Positions 34,936-43,957 of a stretch of DNA of 64,000 nt are shown here, one piece after another; the stretch's first letter is position 1; each line of letters starts with the position of its first letter. The stretch is from Roseobacter fucihabitans. Its GTDB lineage: Bacteria; Pseudomonadota; Alphaproteobacteria; Rhodobacterales; Rhodobacteraceae. The notes beneath the pieces are model-generated. The model saw only the letters and a program-made list of their open reading frames with translations, was not told the origin of the DNA and did no database searches. The DNA lies in contig NZ_CP143423.1 in the NCBI RefSeq assembly GCF_014337925.2, positions 1,766,501-1,830,500 of the forward strand. The letters run 5' to 3'. The position numbers were made by a program, and so were the translations under genes.

Positions 34936-36225
34936 ATGGCCAGAGAAGGATTGACCGGCAGCCGCATTCGCGAGCGTCGTTCTGTTGCCGGGCTGCGCCA
35001 GGCGGATCTGGCGCGGGCGCTGGGTATTTCGGCCTCTTATCTCAACCTGATTGAGCATAACCGGCGCAGAATCGGGGGCAAACTGCTGCTGGACATCGCG
35101 CGGCTGCTTCAGGTGGAGCCGTCGATGTTATCTGAGGGCGCGGAGGCGGCGCTGATTGCGACGCTGCGCGAGGCGGCGGTGAATGCCAATCTTGCCGTCA
35201 CCGAAACCGAGCGGGCGGATGAATTGGCGGGGCGGTTTCCGGCATGGGCGGAGGTGCTGGCGGCGGGGCATCGGCGCATCGCCACGCTCGAGCGTACCGT
35301 CGAGACGTTGTCGGACCGGTTGACGCATGATCCGCATCTGGCCGCGTCGGTGCATGAACTGCTCTCCACCGCCGCCGCGATCCGCTCGACTGCGGGCATT
35401 CTGGCCGATGAGGCGGATTTGACGGAGGAATGGCGCAATCGCTTTCACGCCAACATCAACCAGGACAGCCGCCGTCTTGCGGAAAGCTCCAAGGCGCTGG
35501 TGGAGTATCTTGATGCCAATCAGGGCGTCGAAGATGCTGTTGCCAGTCCGCAGGATGAGCTTGAGGCATTCCTCAGCGCGCATGATTACATGTTCGATGC
35601 GGTGGAGGCGGGCGAGGCCAGCCCCGAGAGCGTTATTTCCAGGGCCGCCACTCTGAAATCAAATGCCGCGCGGCATATGGCGCGCGGCGTTCTGGCCCAA
35701 ATCCAGCAGGATGCGCAACAGACATCGAAGCGTGACTTTGAGGCGGCGCTGAAAGCGCATGGACCCGACCCGGTGCGCCTGGCGCAGACTTTGGGTGTCC
35801 CGGTGTCCGTGGTGATGCGGCGCATCGCGCGCGCGCCTGCATTGGAGGCTGGTTTTGTGATCTGTGATCGTGCGGGGAGTTTTCTGTTTCGCAAACCCGC
35901 GCAGGGCTTTGTCATTCCGCGTTTTGGTGCGGCTTGCGCGCTTTGGCCTCTTTATGCCGCCTTGGGCCAGCCGGGACGGATTATTCATACACCGCTTGTG
36001 CAACTGGGGCGCGGCCGTGCGCGGTTTGATTGTTATGCCTATGGTGAAACTATCGGGACGCCGGATTACAATCAGATGCCCCTGGTACAGGCGTCAATGC
36101 TGCTGCTGCCAAATCCCGCAATCGAGGACAGCCATGCGCTTGAGGTTGGCGCGACCTGTGGAGTCTGTCCGCGCGAGGCCTGTCCGGGTCGGCGCGAGAC
36201 CTCGCTCTTGAGCATGCGCCCGTGA
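34936..36225 (+). CDS. XRE-family regulator, short-chain fatty acyl type, with HisKA-like middle
   Basis: 429 residues. An XRE helix-turn-helix occupies residues 6-60 ('IRERRSVAGLRQADLARALGISASYLNLIEHNRRRIGGKLL'). Residues about 130-195 ('VHELLSTAAAIRSTAGILADEA...FHANINQDSRRLAESSKALVEYLD') look like a histidine-kinase dimerisation domain. The C-terminal half carries the DUF2083-type region of RamB/PrpR-like regulators and ends with the cysteine motif 'CGVCPREACPGRRE', possibly metal- or thiol-sensing. Such proteins often control acetate/propionate metabolism. GGAGG lies nine bases before ATG 34936. It is upstream of a receiver and symporter-kinase and divergent from the second Liv-type importer; either could be its target. 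Confidence 0.88.
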   Translation: MAREGLTGSRIRERRSVAGLRQADLARALGISASYLNLIEHNRRRIGGKLLLDIARLLQVEPSMLSEGAEAALIATLREAAVNANLAVTETERADELAGRFPAWAEVLAAGHRRIATLERTVETLSDRLTHDPHLAASVHELLSTAAAIRSTAGILADEADLTEEWRNRFHANINQDSRRLAESSKALVEYLDANQGVEDAVASPQDELEAFLSAHDYMFDAVEAGEASPESVISRAATLKSNAARHMARGVLAQIQQDAQQTSKRDFEAALKAHGPDPVRLAQTLGVPVSVVMRRIARAPALEAGFVICDRAGSFLFRKPAQGFVIPRFGAACALWPLYAALGQPGRIIHTPLVQLGRGRARFDCYAYGETIGTPDYNQMPLVQASMLLLPNPAIEDSHALEVGATCGVCPREACPGRRETSLLSMRP

Positions 36226-36341
36226 ACCGCCTGGCACAGCTTAGGTTTTGACAGCTTGCCGAAAACCGTTGATAGTTTGACATCCGCACTGAGGGAGGCA
36301 GGCCGCAGGTCTGACAGGGCGGGATCTGGAGGGAGACCAGC

Positions 36342-36725
36342 ATGAGCAAGCGCGTGCTTCTGGTGGAGGATGAATTGAACATCGTCGAGGCGATCCGGTT
36401 TTTGCTGACCCGCGAAGGGTGGCAGGTGGATACACATTCTGATGGTGCGGATGCGGTTGAGGTGATCCGCGCGCGCAAGCCTGATCTGGTGGTGCTGGAC
36501 GTGATGCTACCCGGCAAAAGCGGGTTCGATATTCTCGAAGAGCTGCGCAGCAATGCGCAAACCGCCGATTTGCCCGTTCTGATGCTGACCGCGCGCGGTC
36601 AGAGCCGGGATCGCGAGATGGCAGAAAAAGCCGGTGTCAGCCGTTTCATGACCAAGCCGTTTTCCAATACCGAAGTGCTCACAGCGGTGCGCGATCTGCT
36701 CTATGTGCATGGGCAAAGGAGCTGA
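36342..36725 (+). CDS. Single-domain response regulator
   Basis: 127-residue CheY-like receiver without output domain. Acidic pocket 'LLVEDE' at residues 6-11, phosphorylation site Asp53 in 'LVVLDVMLPGKSG', switch Thr in 'MLTARG', and Lys in 'TKPFSN'. GGAGGGAGACC precedes ATG 36342. The gene is three bases upstream of the small membrane protein and in one operon with the symporter-kinase, its probable partner. With no output domain, it must act by binding another protein, possibly the adjacent XRE regulator. Confidence 0.93.
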   Translation: MSKRVLLVEDELNIVEAIRFLLTREGWQVDTHSDGADAVEVIRARKPDLVVLDVMLPGKSGFDILEELRSNAQTADLPVLMLTARGQSRDREMAEKAGVSRFMTKPFSNTEVLTAVRDLLYVHGQRS

Positions 36726-36728
36726 GGC

Positions 36729-37007
36729 ATGGCGCGACCGGGCACACCTGTGTTTCTGGAACGCAGCCGGTATCGCCAGCGTCGCATGATGGATGCGGTC
36801 CGGTTACTGGCGGTTTTGGGGGCGGGCCTGTGGATGCTGCCCTTGCTGTGGCCCTCAGCCGGTGTGGGCACCAGCGAGAGCCTGCCGATGTCGCGCGCCT
36901 TGCTCTATATCTTTGGTGTCTGGTGGGTGCTGATCGCGGCGGCCTATCTGCTGGCGCGCCAGCAGCGCAGAATGCCCGAGACGTCGGATGATGCCGGGCC
37001 TTTGTGA
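36729..37007 (+). CDS. Small two-helix membrane protein next to symporter-kinase
   Basis: 92 residues with two membrane helices ('AVRLLAVLGAGLWMLPLLW' and 'ALLYIFGVWWVLIAAAYLLA') and a basic N-terminus (RSRYRQRRMMD), so both ends are likely cytoplasmic. No family name is certain. Its position directly before a sodium:solute-symporter-type protein mirrors DUF485/DUF4212 partner genes of acetate/solute symporters, suggesting a small accessory subunit. Its stop overlaps the kinase start (TGATG). Confidence 0.8.
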   Translation: MARPGTPVFLERSRYRQRRMMDAVRLLAVLGAGLWMLPLLWPSAGVGTSESLPMSRALLYIFGVWWVLIAAAYLLARQQRRMPETSDDAGPL

Positions 37008-39700
37008 TGGCGTCACTTAACGTCCTCGTCACCGTTTCGCTGGCCTATGTGTTCGTGCTGTTTTGCGTGGCCTTCGCAGCGGAGCGCGCGGGCGCGCGGG
37101 GGCGGGCGGGGCGGCTGTTACGCTCGCCGCTGGTCTATACATTGTCGCTCTCGATCTATTGCACCGCCTGGACGTTTTACGGCGCGGTCGGCTATGCGGC
37201 CCGCTCGGGGCTTGAATATCTGACCATTTATCTCGGCCCCAGCCTTGTCATTATCGGCTGGTGGTGGATTCTGCGCCGCCTCGTGCGCATCGGGCGCAGT
37301 CACAGGGTCACCTCCATCGCCGATCTGATTTCCTCGCGTTATGGCAAGTCAAATGGGCTTGCGATTGTCGTGACCGTGATGGCCGTCATCGGCGTCACGC
37401 CCTATATTGCGCTGCAATTCCAATCAGTCACGGCCTCGCTGTCGATTTTCGTGGCCGCCGGGCAGGATGGCGTCTCTGACGGGGCAGGGGTGCGTACTGC
37501 CGGGCTGTGGGTCGCGATTGGTCTTGCGGTTTTCACCGTGTTGTTTGGCACACGCAACCTCAACGTCAATGAACGCCAGCACGGCGTGGTGATCGCTGTG
37601 GCGCTGGAGGCGGTGGTCAAGCTGGTAGCCCTGCTGGCCGTCGGCGTCTTTGTGGTCTGGGGCATTGCGGGCGGCGTGGGCGAGACGCTGGCGCGCATTG
37701 ATGCCTCGGCGCTGGGGACCTGGGAGATGGATGGCAGCCGTTGGGCCGGGCTGACCTTTGTCTCTGCGGCAGCGTTCTTATGCCTCCCGCGGATGTTTCA
37801 AGTCATGGTTGTGGAAAATGACGACGAACGGCATCTGCAAGTCGCCAGCTGGGCCTTTCCGCTTTATCTGATGTTAATGAGCCTCTTTGTGGTGCCCATC
37901 GCCGTCATCGGGCTCGATCTTCTGCCCGCAGGCTCCAACCCGGATTTCTTCGTGCTCAGCCTGCCCCTTAGTCAGGGACAGGATAAGCTCGCCATGCTCA
38001 GCTTTCTGGGCGGTTTTTCTTCGGCGACCTCGATGGTGATCGTAGCGACACTGGCGCTCTCGACGATGGTGTCCAACCATGTGGTCATGCCCATCTTCCT
38101 TTACGCGCGCCAGGGCGGGGCGACGCAGTCGGGGGATGTGCGTAATGTCGTGATCCTGTCACGTCGCCTCTCCATCCTGGCGATCATCGGTTTTGGCTAC
38201 CTCTATTACCGTCTTTCCGGCGGATCGGGCGCCTTGGCGGCCATCGGGTTGATCTCATTTGCCGGTGTTGCACAGTTTCTGCCCGCAATGCTGGGCGGGA
38301 TCTTCTGGCGTGGCGCGACACGGGTCGGGGCGCTGGTCGGGCTGGGGGTCGGGTTTACGCTGTGGGTCTTCACCATGCTGCTGCCCAGTTTCGGCGTTGG
38401 GACTGTGCTGAGTGCTGCGACGTTTGAAACCGGCCTCTGGGGTCTGGCGTGGCTGCGCCCGGAGGCGCTTTTTGGGATTACCGGGCTCGACCCGACCGTG
38501 CATGCAATTTTGTGGAGCCTCCTGCTCAATGCCCTCAGCTTCGTTCTGGTATCACTGGCGAGTTTTCCCGATCCGTTGGAGCGCTTGCAGGGCGCGCAAT
38601 TCGTGAATGTGTTCGACCATTCGGGCCAGACGCGCGGGTGGCAGGCTTCGGTGGCGGAAAGCGAAGATCTGATGATCATGGCGCAACGCATCCTGGGCGC
38701 GCGTGAAGCACAACGCTTGTTTCGCGCGGAAGCCGAAGCCCAGGGGCGTGGTGATGACCTGCCCGAACCCAATGCGGATTTCCTGCAACGACTGGAGCGC
38801 GAATTGGGCAGTTCGGTGGGGGGGGCGACGGCCCACGCCATGATCAGCCAGATCGTGGGGGGCAGCGCGGTGTCGGTCCAGGATTTATTGGCGGTCGCAG
38901 ATGAATCCGCACAGTTGATGGAATATTCCAACCAGCTGGAGGCCAAGTCGCGTGAACTCAGCCAGACCGCAGCGCAGCTGCGCGATGCCAATGCGAAACT
39001 GGTGTATCTGAGCAATCAAAAGGATGCCTTCCTAAGCCAGATCAGCCATGAATTGCGCACGCCAATGACGTCGATCCGGGCCTTTTCCGAGATCCTGCGC
39101 GACACGGAGGGCCTGGGCACGTTGGAGAAAACCAAATACGCCAATATCATCCACGTCGAGGCGATCCGTTTGACCCGGCTTCTGGATGATCTTTTGGACC
39201 TGAGCGTGCTGGAGAACGGTCAGGTCACGCTCAATCAGCAATCCGGTACACTGGTAGAGGTTCTGGATCAGGCTATCGCCATGGCGCAGGCGAGCGAAGG
39301 GCGCAGCATTGCCTTAAAGCGCAGGCGCGTGCAGGAAACCGTTACATTGCATACCGATCTGGACCGCCTCAGTCAGGTTTTTATCAACCTGATTACCAAT
39401 GCGCAAAAATACTGCGCCTCGGATGCGCCGCAACTGCGCATTGAGGTTGGTCAATCCGGCGACGGTATCACGGTTGATTTTATCGATAATGGCGAGGGAA
39501 TCGTTACTGCATCCCGCGATGTCATGTTCGAGAAATTCAGTCGGATTGGGGCGCAGGATGGCAAGGGGGCCGGGCTCGGCCTGGCAATTTGTCGCGAAAT
39601 CATGACCCGGCTGGGCGGCGATGTGCGGTATCTGGAGGGCACAGGTGGGACGGCTTTTCGTGTCACTTTACCGCGCGCGCAGGCCTTGGCGGCTCAATGA
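37007..39700 (+). CDS. Sodium:solute symporter-type histidine kinase (CbrA/CrbS-like)
   Basis: 897 residues. The N-terminal ~520 residues form a PutP-type symporter fold with about 13 membrane helices ('VYTLSLSIYCTAWTFYGAVGYAARSGLEYLTIYLGPSL' is characteristic). A linker and coiled coil ('YSNQLEAKSRELSQTAAQLRDANAKLVYL') lead to the HisKA domain with phospho-acceptor His681 in 'SQISHELRTPMTS', then HATPase with N-box 'INLITNAQKY', 'DFIDNGEGI' and 'GKGAGLGLAICREI'. It probably senses or transports a solute (acetate, histidine or proline are known for relatives) and signals to the receiver at 36342. ATG 37007 is preferred over GTG 37004. Confidence 0.94.
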   Translation: MASLNVLVTVSLAYVFVLFCVAFAAERAGARGRAGRLLRSPLVYTLSLSIYCTAWTFYGAVGYAARSGLEYLTIYLGPSLVIIGWWWILRRLVRIGRSHRVTSIADLISSRYGKSNGLAIVVTVMAVIGVTPYIALQFQSVTASLSIFVAAGQDGVSDGAGVRTAGLWVAIGLAVFTVLFGTRNLNVNERQHGVVIAVALEAVVKLVALLAVGVFVVWGIAGGVGETLARIDASALGTWEMDGSRWAGLTFVSAAAFLCLPRMFQVMVVENDDERHLQVASWAFPLYLMLMSLFVVPIAVIGLDLLPAGSNPDFFVLSLPLSQGQDKLAMLSFLGGFSSATSMVIVATLALSTMVSNHVVMPIFLYARQGGATQSGDVRNVVILSRRLSILAIIGFGYLYYRLSGGSGALAAIGLISFAGVAQFLPAMLGGIFWRGATRVGALVGLGVGFTLWVFTMLLPSFGVGTVLSAATFETGLWGLAWLRPEALFGITGLDPTVHAILWSLLLNALSFVLVSLASFPDPLERLQGAQFVNVFDHSGQTRGWQASVAESEDLMIMAQRILGAREAQRLFRAEAEAQGRGDDLPEPNADFLQRLERELGSSVGGATAHAMISQIVGGSAVSVQDLLAVADESAQLMEYSNQLEAKSRELSQTAAQLRDANAKLVYLSNQKDAFLSQISHELRTPMTSIRAFSEILRDTEGLGTLEKTKYANIIHVEAIRLTRLLDDLLDLSVLENGQVTLNQQSGTLVEVLDQAIAMAQASEGRSIALKRRRVQETVTLHTDLDRLSQVFINLITNAQKYCASDAPQLRIEVGQSGDGITVDFIDNGEGIVTASRDVMFEKFSRIGAQDGKGAGLGLAICREIMTRLGGDVRYLEGTGGTAFRVTLPRAQALAAQ

Positions 39701-39825
39701 CTTTTTTGCGATTATTTAACCGGGTGTCGGGTAACATAAAGGCTATGGTAACGATTGGCCCTTATCCCAAAGAGAACATTACTGCGCACCCTTTGATGCG
39801 TGGGTTATCTTGACAAGGGCCGAAG

Positions 39826-41016
39826 ATGTCAGTTTTGCAGCGCAAGGCGCAGGCAGGAAAACAGGAACATCAGGCGCGGGCAATGTCCGTGCCAAAAGCT
39901 CTGCGCGTCAGCATCGCAAAGGTGGCTGACGAAATATTCGAAATGGCACTGGCGGTGATTGGCGCGACGCAAGAGCTATGCGGCGGTGATGATTTGAGCA
40001 CCAAGATAGAAGAAGGGTCCTTACTTGTCCTGCTGGATGGTCCACGCGGCTGTGCAGGAGGTGCCATTTTGGGGCCGGAGCTCGTCGCTGCCGTGATACA
40101 GCAACAGACAATGGGCAAGGTGTTTGATGTTTCATCGTCCGATCGCGAGTTAACCGAGACGGATGCAGCACTCTGCGCGCCGCTTCTGGATGCGGTATTT
40201 CAACGCGCACATGGTCTTTTGGAAAGAGATTCGGACCGAGATATTCTGTGCCCTTACAAATTCGGCGCACGGGTGGAGACGCCACGGTTGTTTGCGCTGG
40301 CTTTGGATGAGTTGGAGTATCACTTGTTCAAGCTGACGATCGATATCGCCGGCGGGACCGGTCAATCCGGGCTGACGCTTTTGTTGCCGGTGCTGGAAAA
40401 GGGGGCAGGCGCGGCAGAGCCTGATGAACCAGAGGTGCCCAAGCCCGTCCAGACCCTTGAGAAATCCGTCATGAATATCAAAGCGGAGCTGACGGCCGTT
40501 CTGGCACGCCTCCGTATTCCGATCGTCGAATTGGGACGATTGTCTCCTGGTGATGTCCTCACGCTTGACCCTGATGCTTTTGACTCGGTCGAAATCGTGA
40601 CGCGTGACCGGCGGGTGATCAGCCGTGGCAGCATGGGACAACTGGAGGGCAAACGCGCGGTTCAGTTGGAAAACAGAGATAGTGATGCGGGGCGATCGAA
40701 TAAACCACTCGAACAGCGAGGCCCTATGGGGTTACCGAATCGCCCAGCGGTGCCCGGACCGGCTGTGGGCAACGCCTCAGAAGGCCTGCCCGAAATTGGT
40801 TTGGACGCAATCGAACATGAATCTTTCGAGGTTCCCGATCTACCCGACCTGCCAGCCCTTGATGACGCTGGCGATTTGCCGGATTTCTCCGACTTGCCGG
40901 GCTTGTCTGAAGATGGGGGCTTGCCAGAATTGCCGGATTTACCAGATTTGCCGGACCTGGAAGGTGACGGCACACTGCCTTCTTTGGAAGACCTTCCTGA
41001 CTTCAAGATCGCTTGA
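39826..41016 (+). CDS. FliM/FliN (SpoA-domain) family protein with acidic LPDLPD tail
   Basis: 396 residues. The region 'LLVLLDGPRGCAGGAILGPELVAAVIQQQTMGKV' and 'FQRAHGLLE' resembles the FliM middle domain, and residues about 215-285 ('IKAELTAVLARLRIPIVELGRLSPGDVLTLDPDAFDSVEIVTRDRRVISRGSMGQLEGKRAVQL') are a SpoA/FliN-type domain. After residue 330 comes a low-complexity tail of repeated (D/E)LPDLPD units. No flagellar or secretion genes are nearby. It may be a C-ring component encoded apart from the flagellar cluster, or a protein with another role. ATG 39826 follows AAGGGCCGAAG. Confidence 0.82.
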   Translation: MSVLQRKAQAGKQEHQARAMSVPKALRVSIAKVADEIFEMALAVIGATQELCGGDDLSTKIEEGSLLVLLDGPRGCAGGAILGPELVAAVIQQQTMGKVFDVSSSDRELTETDAALCAPLLDAVFQRAHGLLERDSDRDILCPYKFGARVETPRLFALALDELEYHLFKLTIDIAGGTGQSGLTLLLPVLEKGAGAAEPDEPEVPKPVQTLEKSVMNIKAELTAVLARLRIPIVELGRLSPGDVLTLDPDAFDSVEIVTRDRRVISRGSMGQLEGKRAVQLENRDSDAGRSNKPLEQRGPMGLPNRPAVPGPAVGNASEGLPEIGLDAIEHESFEVPDLPDLPALDDAGDLPDFSDLPGLSEDGGLPELPDLPDLPDLEGDGTLPSLEDLPDFKIA

Positions 41017-41023
41017 TCGCGGC

Positions 41024-41455
41024 TCAGTCTTTGGAGGCCTCAAGAGCCAGCAGCGTTGGGCGAAGATGCTCCAGATCATAGCCCCCCGTGCGTGCGGCAT
41101 TGATGATTGCATCCGCCGACATACCCTTTGTCGCCCCAAGGGCCCAGGCAATCGTAGACCTCGTGCCGGATGCGCAATAGGCCAGAACCGGACCGTCACA
41201 GGCATCGATCAAAGCAAAATTGGCCGCAATCACATCCGGCGTCATGTTTTGATGCGTGAGCGGCTGCACAACATAGTCGACACCGGCCGCTGCCGCAGCC
41301 TGCGCCAGGGCGGCAGCCTGCAGGTCCGGTGGAATTTCACTGTCGGGTCGATTGCATAGCACGAGTTTGATCCCATAAGCCGCAATTTGTGGCATATCCT
41401 CTGCTACAATCTGGGGCGCTGTGAAAAAATCGGGCGTTATCTGACGAATATCCAT
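41024..41455 (-). CDS. DUF442 / TIGR01244-type sulfur-transferase phosphatase-like protein
   Basis: 143 residues, the small domain that in Blh-type proteins is fused to a metallo-beta-lactamase sulfur dioxygenase. It resembles dual-specificity phosphatases/rhodaneses, with the catalytic loop 'VLAYCASGTRSTIAWAL' (cysteine nucleophile and following arginine). Other features: 'IRQITPDFFTAPQI', 'GIKLVLCNRPDSEIPPD', 'VVQPLTHQNMTPD'. ATG 41455 is chosen since family proteins begin near this point; the frame continues into unrelated DNA. Its likely partner, the dioxygenase at 44731, lies upstream on the same strand, separated by an IS block. Confidence 0.88.
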   Translation of the reverse strand: MDIRQITPDFFTAPQIVAEDMPQIAAYGIKLVLCNRPDSEIPPDLQAAALAQAAAAAGVDYVVQPLTHQNMTPDVIAANFALIDACDGPVLAYCASGTRSTIAWALGATKGMSADAIINAARTGGYDLEHLRPTLLALEASKD

Positions 41456-41608
41456 GTCAAAGGCTACGAAAGCCCGGCGGGCGTGTCCAGCCTGATAAGA
41501 CCCTCGAAAACGCGGAACATGTCGCCAGTTCTTGACGCCAAGAAACCGCTCTGGACCTGTCGCGTTTTGGTGCTGCTGACTTGAAAGCATTTACTGCATC
41601 AAAGCAGC

Positions 41609-41791
41609 TTGGGTCTGGAGCTTAAACGGATTGACGCAGTGCGCATCGTGCTGTCGAGCGGGCATCACACGGATCAAGGCAGCCAATACAATTCTGGCGG
41701 GCACCAGAAACGGGTGAAGGACCGCGGCTTTCTGGTATCAATGTGTGGCGAAGGCAATTGCCATGACCGTGAGTATGGTATTGCGGCTTGA
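41609..41791 (+). pseudogene. IS3-family orfA/orfB fusion remnant
   Basis: Reading frame translates 'LKRIDAVRIVLSSG' (like the orfA segment FRLDAVRIATTSG of the intact IS3 nearby) followed at once by 'HHTDQGSQYNSGGHQKRVKDRGFLVSMCGEGNCHD' (like orfB HHTDRGSQYCSGDYQKRLSKHGFQVSMSGKGNCYD). The end of orfA and start of orfB are missing, so an internal deletion joined them. It stops soon after GNCHD, before the catalytic glutamate, and cannot be active. Confidence 0.8.
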
Positions 41792-41796
41792 TGGCC

Positions 41797-42020
41797 TGAC
41801 CCATGCTACGATTGATTGCGTGTCATTGCGTTGACGTGTCGACCGTCCGTTGCCTGGCAGTCGAAACATAGTTTCGATGAGAAGGAAGTCGCCCCGGCAA
41901 CAGGCGAGATGTGACTTTATAGGAGCCTGACGGTCAGCGTATCATCACAGTCCTGTCCGCTCGGATCGGTGCCGGGGCATTCTTAGCAATGAGGGCATCA
42001 CGAAGACCATACATCCAATC
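41797..42020 (+). other. Noncoding stretch before the IS110-type transposase
   Basis: About 220 bases between the IS3 remnant and the IS110-type coding remnant. In IS110 elements the noncoding end next to the transposase gene encodes the bridge RNA, so this could be its fossil. Short inverted repeats such as CGAAACATAGTTTCG (41862-41876) occur, but no bridge-RNA structure was recognised. Confidence 0.3.
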
Positions 42021-42903
42021 ATTATCGGCATTGATACGCATAAGGCCAGCCACGTCGCCGTTGCGATAGATACGCGAGGTGCCCGTTTTGCTGCGCTGTC
42101 CATTCCGACGCATCCGAAGGGATATCTGGAGTTGGAAGGTTGGTCGCGATCTTTTGGGAAGGTTCTGGCATTCGGAATCGAAGGGGCTGGTTCGCATGGT
42201 GCGGGCCTTTCACGGTCTTTGTTGGCTCAAGGGTTCATCTTCGCAGTGAAGCTGCAGAGTCCATGCGCTTTGTAGGGAGACCGCGACCGGCTTATCAGGC
42301 TACGCAAGGATCTTGAGGGACACGTCCGGGGGATGTTGAAGATTTTTGGCATTCGTATGATCGGTGTCAACAAGGGGCGATTGCGCCAGGGATTTCGGGA
42401 TCAGCTGGCAGCTGCAGGCGAAACGGATCCTGTGCTGGAGACGATTGCAGATGCTTTCATTTTGATCCACGAGACACTCTGCGCAGATGCTGGTGCTCTG
42501 GATAAAGAAATACTCTGCGTCGCTCGCAAGAGCACCCTGTGTCGACGATTGATGACAAACCCCGGCATTGGGTCCATTGTTGGGCTCAGCGTCATTGCCC
42601 ACGTCTATGATGCGAACAGGTTTCGAAAAACAGCGGATATCGGTGCCTTCCTTGGCTTAACACCCTGGCGGCACCGGTCTGGTGAGATTGATTACTCTGG
42701 GCGAATATCGAAATGTGGAGATGTGCAAATGCGTGGCCTATTGTTTGAGGCTGATTGGTTTGGTCAAGCGGTTCTCGCCAATAAAGACTTGGGCTGTAAG
42801 GCTTGCCGCTCGCAAGGGTTTTAAAAAGGGCGCGGTCGCAACAGTTCGAAAAATGGCGGTGCTGATGCTGACGCTTTGGAAAAACGAAACCGAATTCTGT
42901 TGA
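42021..42903 (+). pseudogene. Degenerate IS110-family transposase
   Basis: Plus-strand remnant. The N-terminal part reads 'IIGIDTHKASHVAVAIDTRGARFAALSIPTHPKGYLELEGW' and 'FGIEGAGSHGAGLSRSLLAQGF' (DEDD domain start), ending at an in-frame TAG at 42273. In the same frame follow 'IRLRKDLEGHVRGMLKIFGIRM' and the Transposase_20 part 'LMTNPGIGSIVGLSVIAHVYDANRFRKTADIGAFLGLTP...SGRISKCGD'. Near 42750 the homology shifts to another frame ('RLAARKGFKKGAVATVRKMAVLMLTLWKNETEF', ending 42903). The stop, the missing DEDD residues after the stop, and the frameshift make it inactive. Confidence 0.88.
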
Positions 42904-43099
42904 AAAGGAATCGCTATTACCTGAAACGAAACACCGAAATTCCACTGGAGGAGGCGGCTGGGAGCAAAGTCCCAAGGAGCGGAGCCAGGTTGATCTTGCG
43001 GGTGCAGTTGGGCAGAAAGCTAACCGCTTGATGACCCCGCGCATGACATTTGGAGACAATCTGGTCTTGTCGCGGTTGCGTTCCGGTCTCTCAACTCAT

Positions 43100-43957
43100 T
43101 TAGGCAGCCTTTCGTTCGAAGGCCAAGGGGCTTTTGCCACCTAATGACGAGTGCCGCCGTCGTGGATTGTAGAACCCATTGATATACTGGAAAATCGCCC
43201 CTTCGGCTTTACGCCTGGTTTCCCAGCGGTTGCGCCAAATCAGCTCTGCCCTGAGTGATTTGAAGAACGTTTCAACCATGGAATTGTCGTAGCAGTTTCC
43301 CTTACCGCTCATCGAAACTTGGAAGCCGTGTTTAGACAGCCGTTTCTGATAGTCGCCTGAACAATATTGCGACCCGCGATCCGTATGATGCATGCAGCCC
43401 TTCGGCGGTTGCCGCAGTGCCACAGCCATATCCAATGCTCGGATCGCCAGATCCCGCTTCATACGATTGCTAACCGCCCAACCGATGACACGACGGGAAT
43501 ACAAATCAAGGATCACTGCCAGATACAACCAGCCCTCACTGGTCCAGATGTAGGAAATGTCATCGGCCCACTTTTGGTTTGGACCATCTGCAAAGAAGTC
43601 CTGGCCCAGCAAGTTAGGGGCGATGTTAAACGCATGATTGCTGTCGGTCGTAACCTTGTATTTCTGGGTCCTGATGATTTTGATGCTATTCTCCCGCATT
43701 AAGCGGCCCACGCGCCGGTGCCCAACTTGCAGACCCAGTTCTTGCAGTTCTTCGGTCATGCGAGGCCCGCCATAGCTTTGCAGGCTTAAGCGGTGCTGTT
43801 CGCGGATATGCGCCAGGATCACCATATCGTCGCGCTGTCGCTGGCTCATCGGGCGGCTTCGCCACGCGCGAAATCCTCGCGACGTAACCTGCATGACGCG
43901 GCAAAGAAATTCGACAGGCCATTCTTCTTTCCAGGCGTCGATAAAGGCGAACCTCAC
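43100..43957 (-). CDS. IS3-family transposase OrfB
   Basis: 285 residues, integrase catalytic core. The DDE residues lie in 'NQKWADDISYIWT', 'HHTDRGSQYCSG' and 'YDNSMVETFFKSLRAE'; the HTH_21-type N-terminal 'SYGGPRMTEELQELGLQVGHRRVGRLMRENSI' precedes them, and 'YNPRRRHSSLGGKSPLAFE' ends the protein. The GTG at 43957 overlaps the orfA stop; in the host the active product is probably the OrfAB fusion made by frameshifting at 43987-43993. Confidence 0.95.
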   Translation of the reverse strand: MRFAFIDAWKEEWPVEFLCRVMQVTSRGFRAWRSRPMSQRQRDDMVILAHIREQHRLSLQSYGGPRMTEELQELGLQVGHRRVGRLMRENSIKIIRTQKYKVTTDSNHAFNIAPNLLGQDFFADGPNQKWADDISYIWTSEGWLYLAVILDLYSRRVIGWAVSNRMKRDLAIRALDMAVALRQPPKGCMHHTDRGSQYCSGDYQKRLSKHGFQVSMSGKGNCYDNSMVETFFKSLRAELIWRNRWETRRKAEGAIFQYINGFYNPRRRHSSLGGKSPLAFERKAA

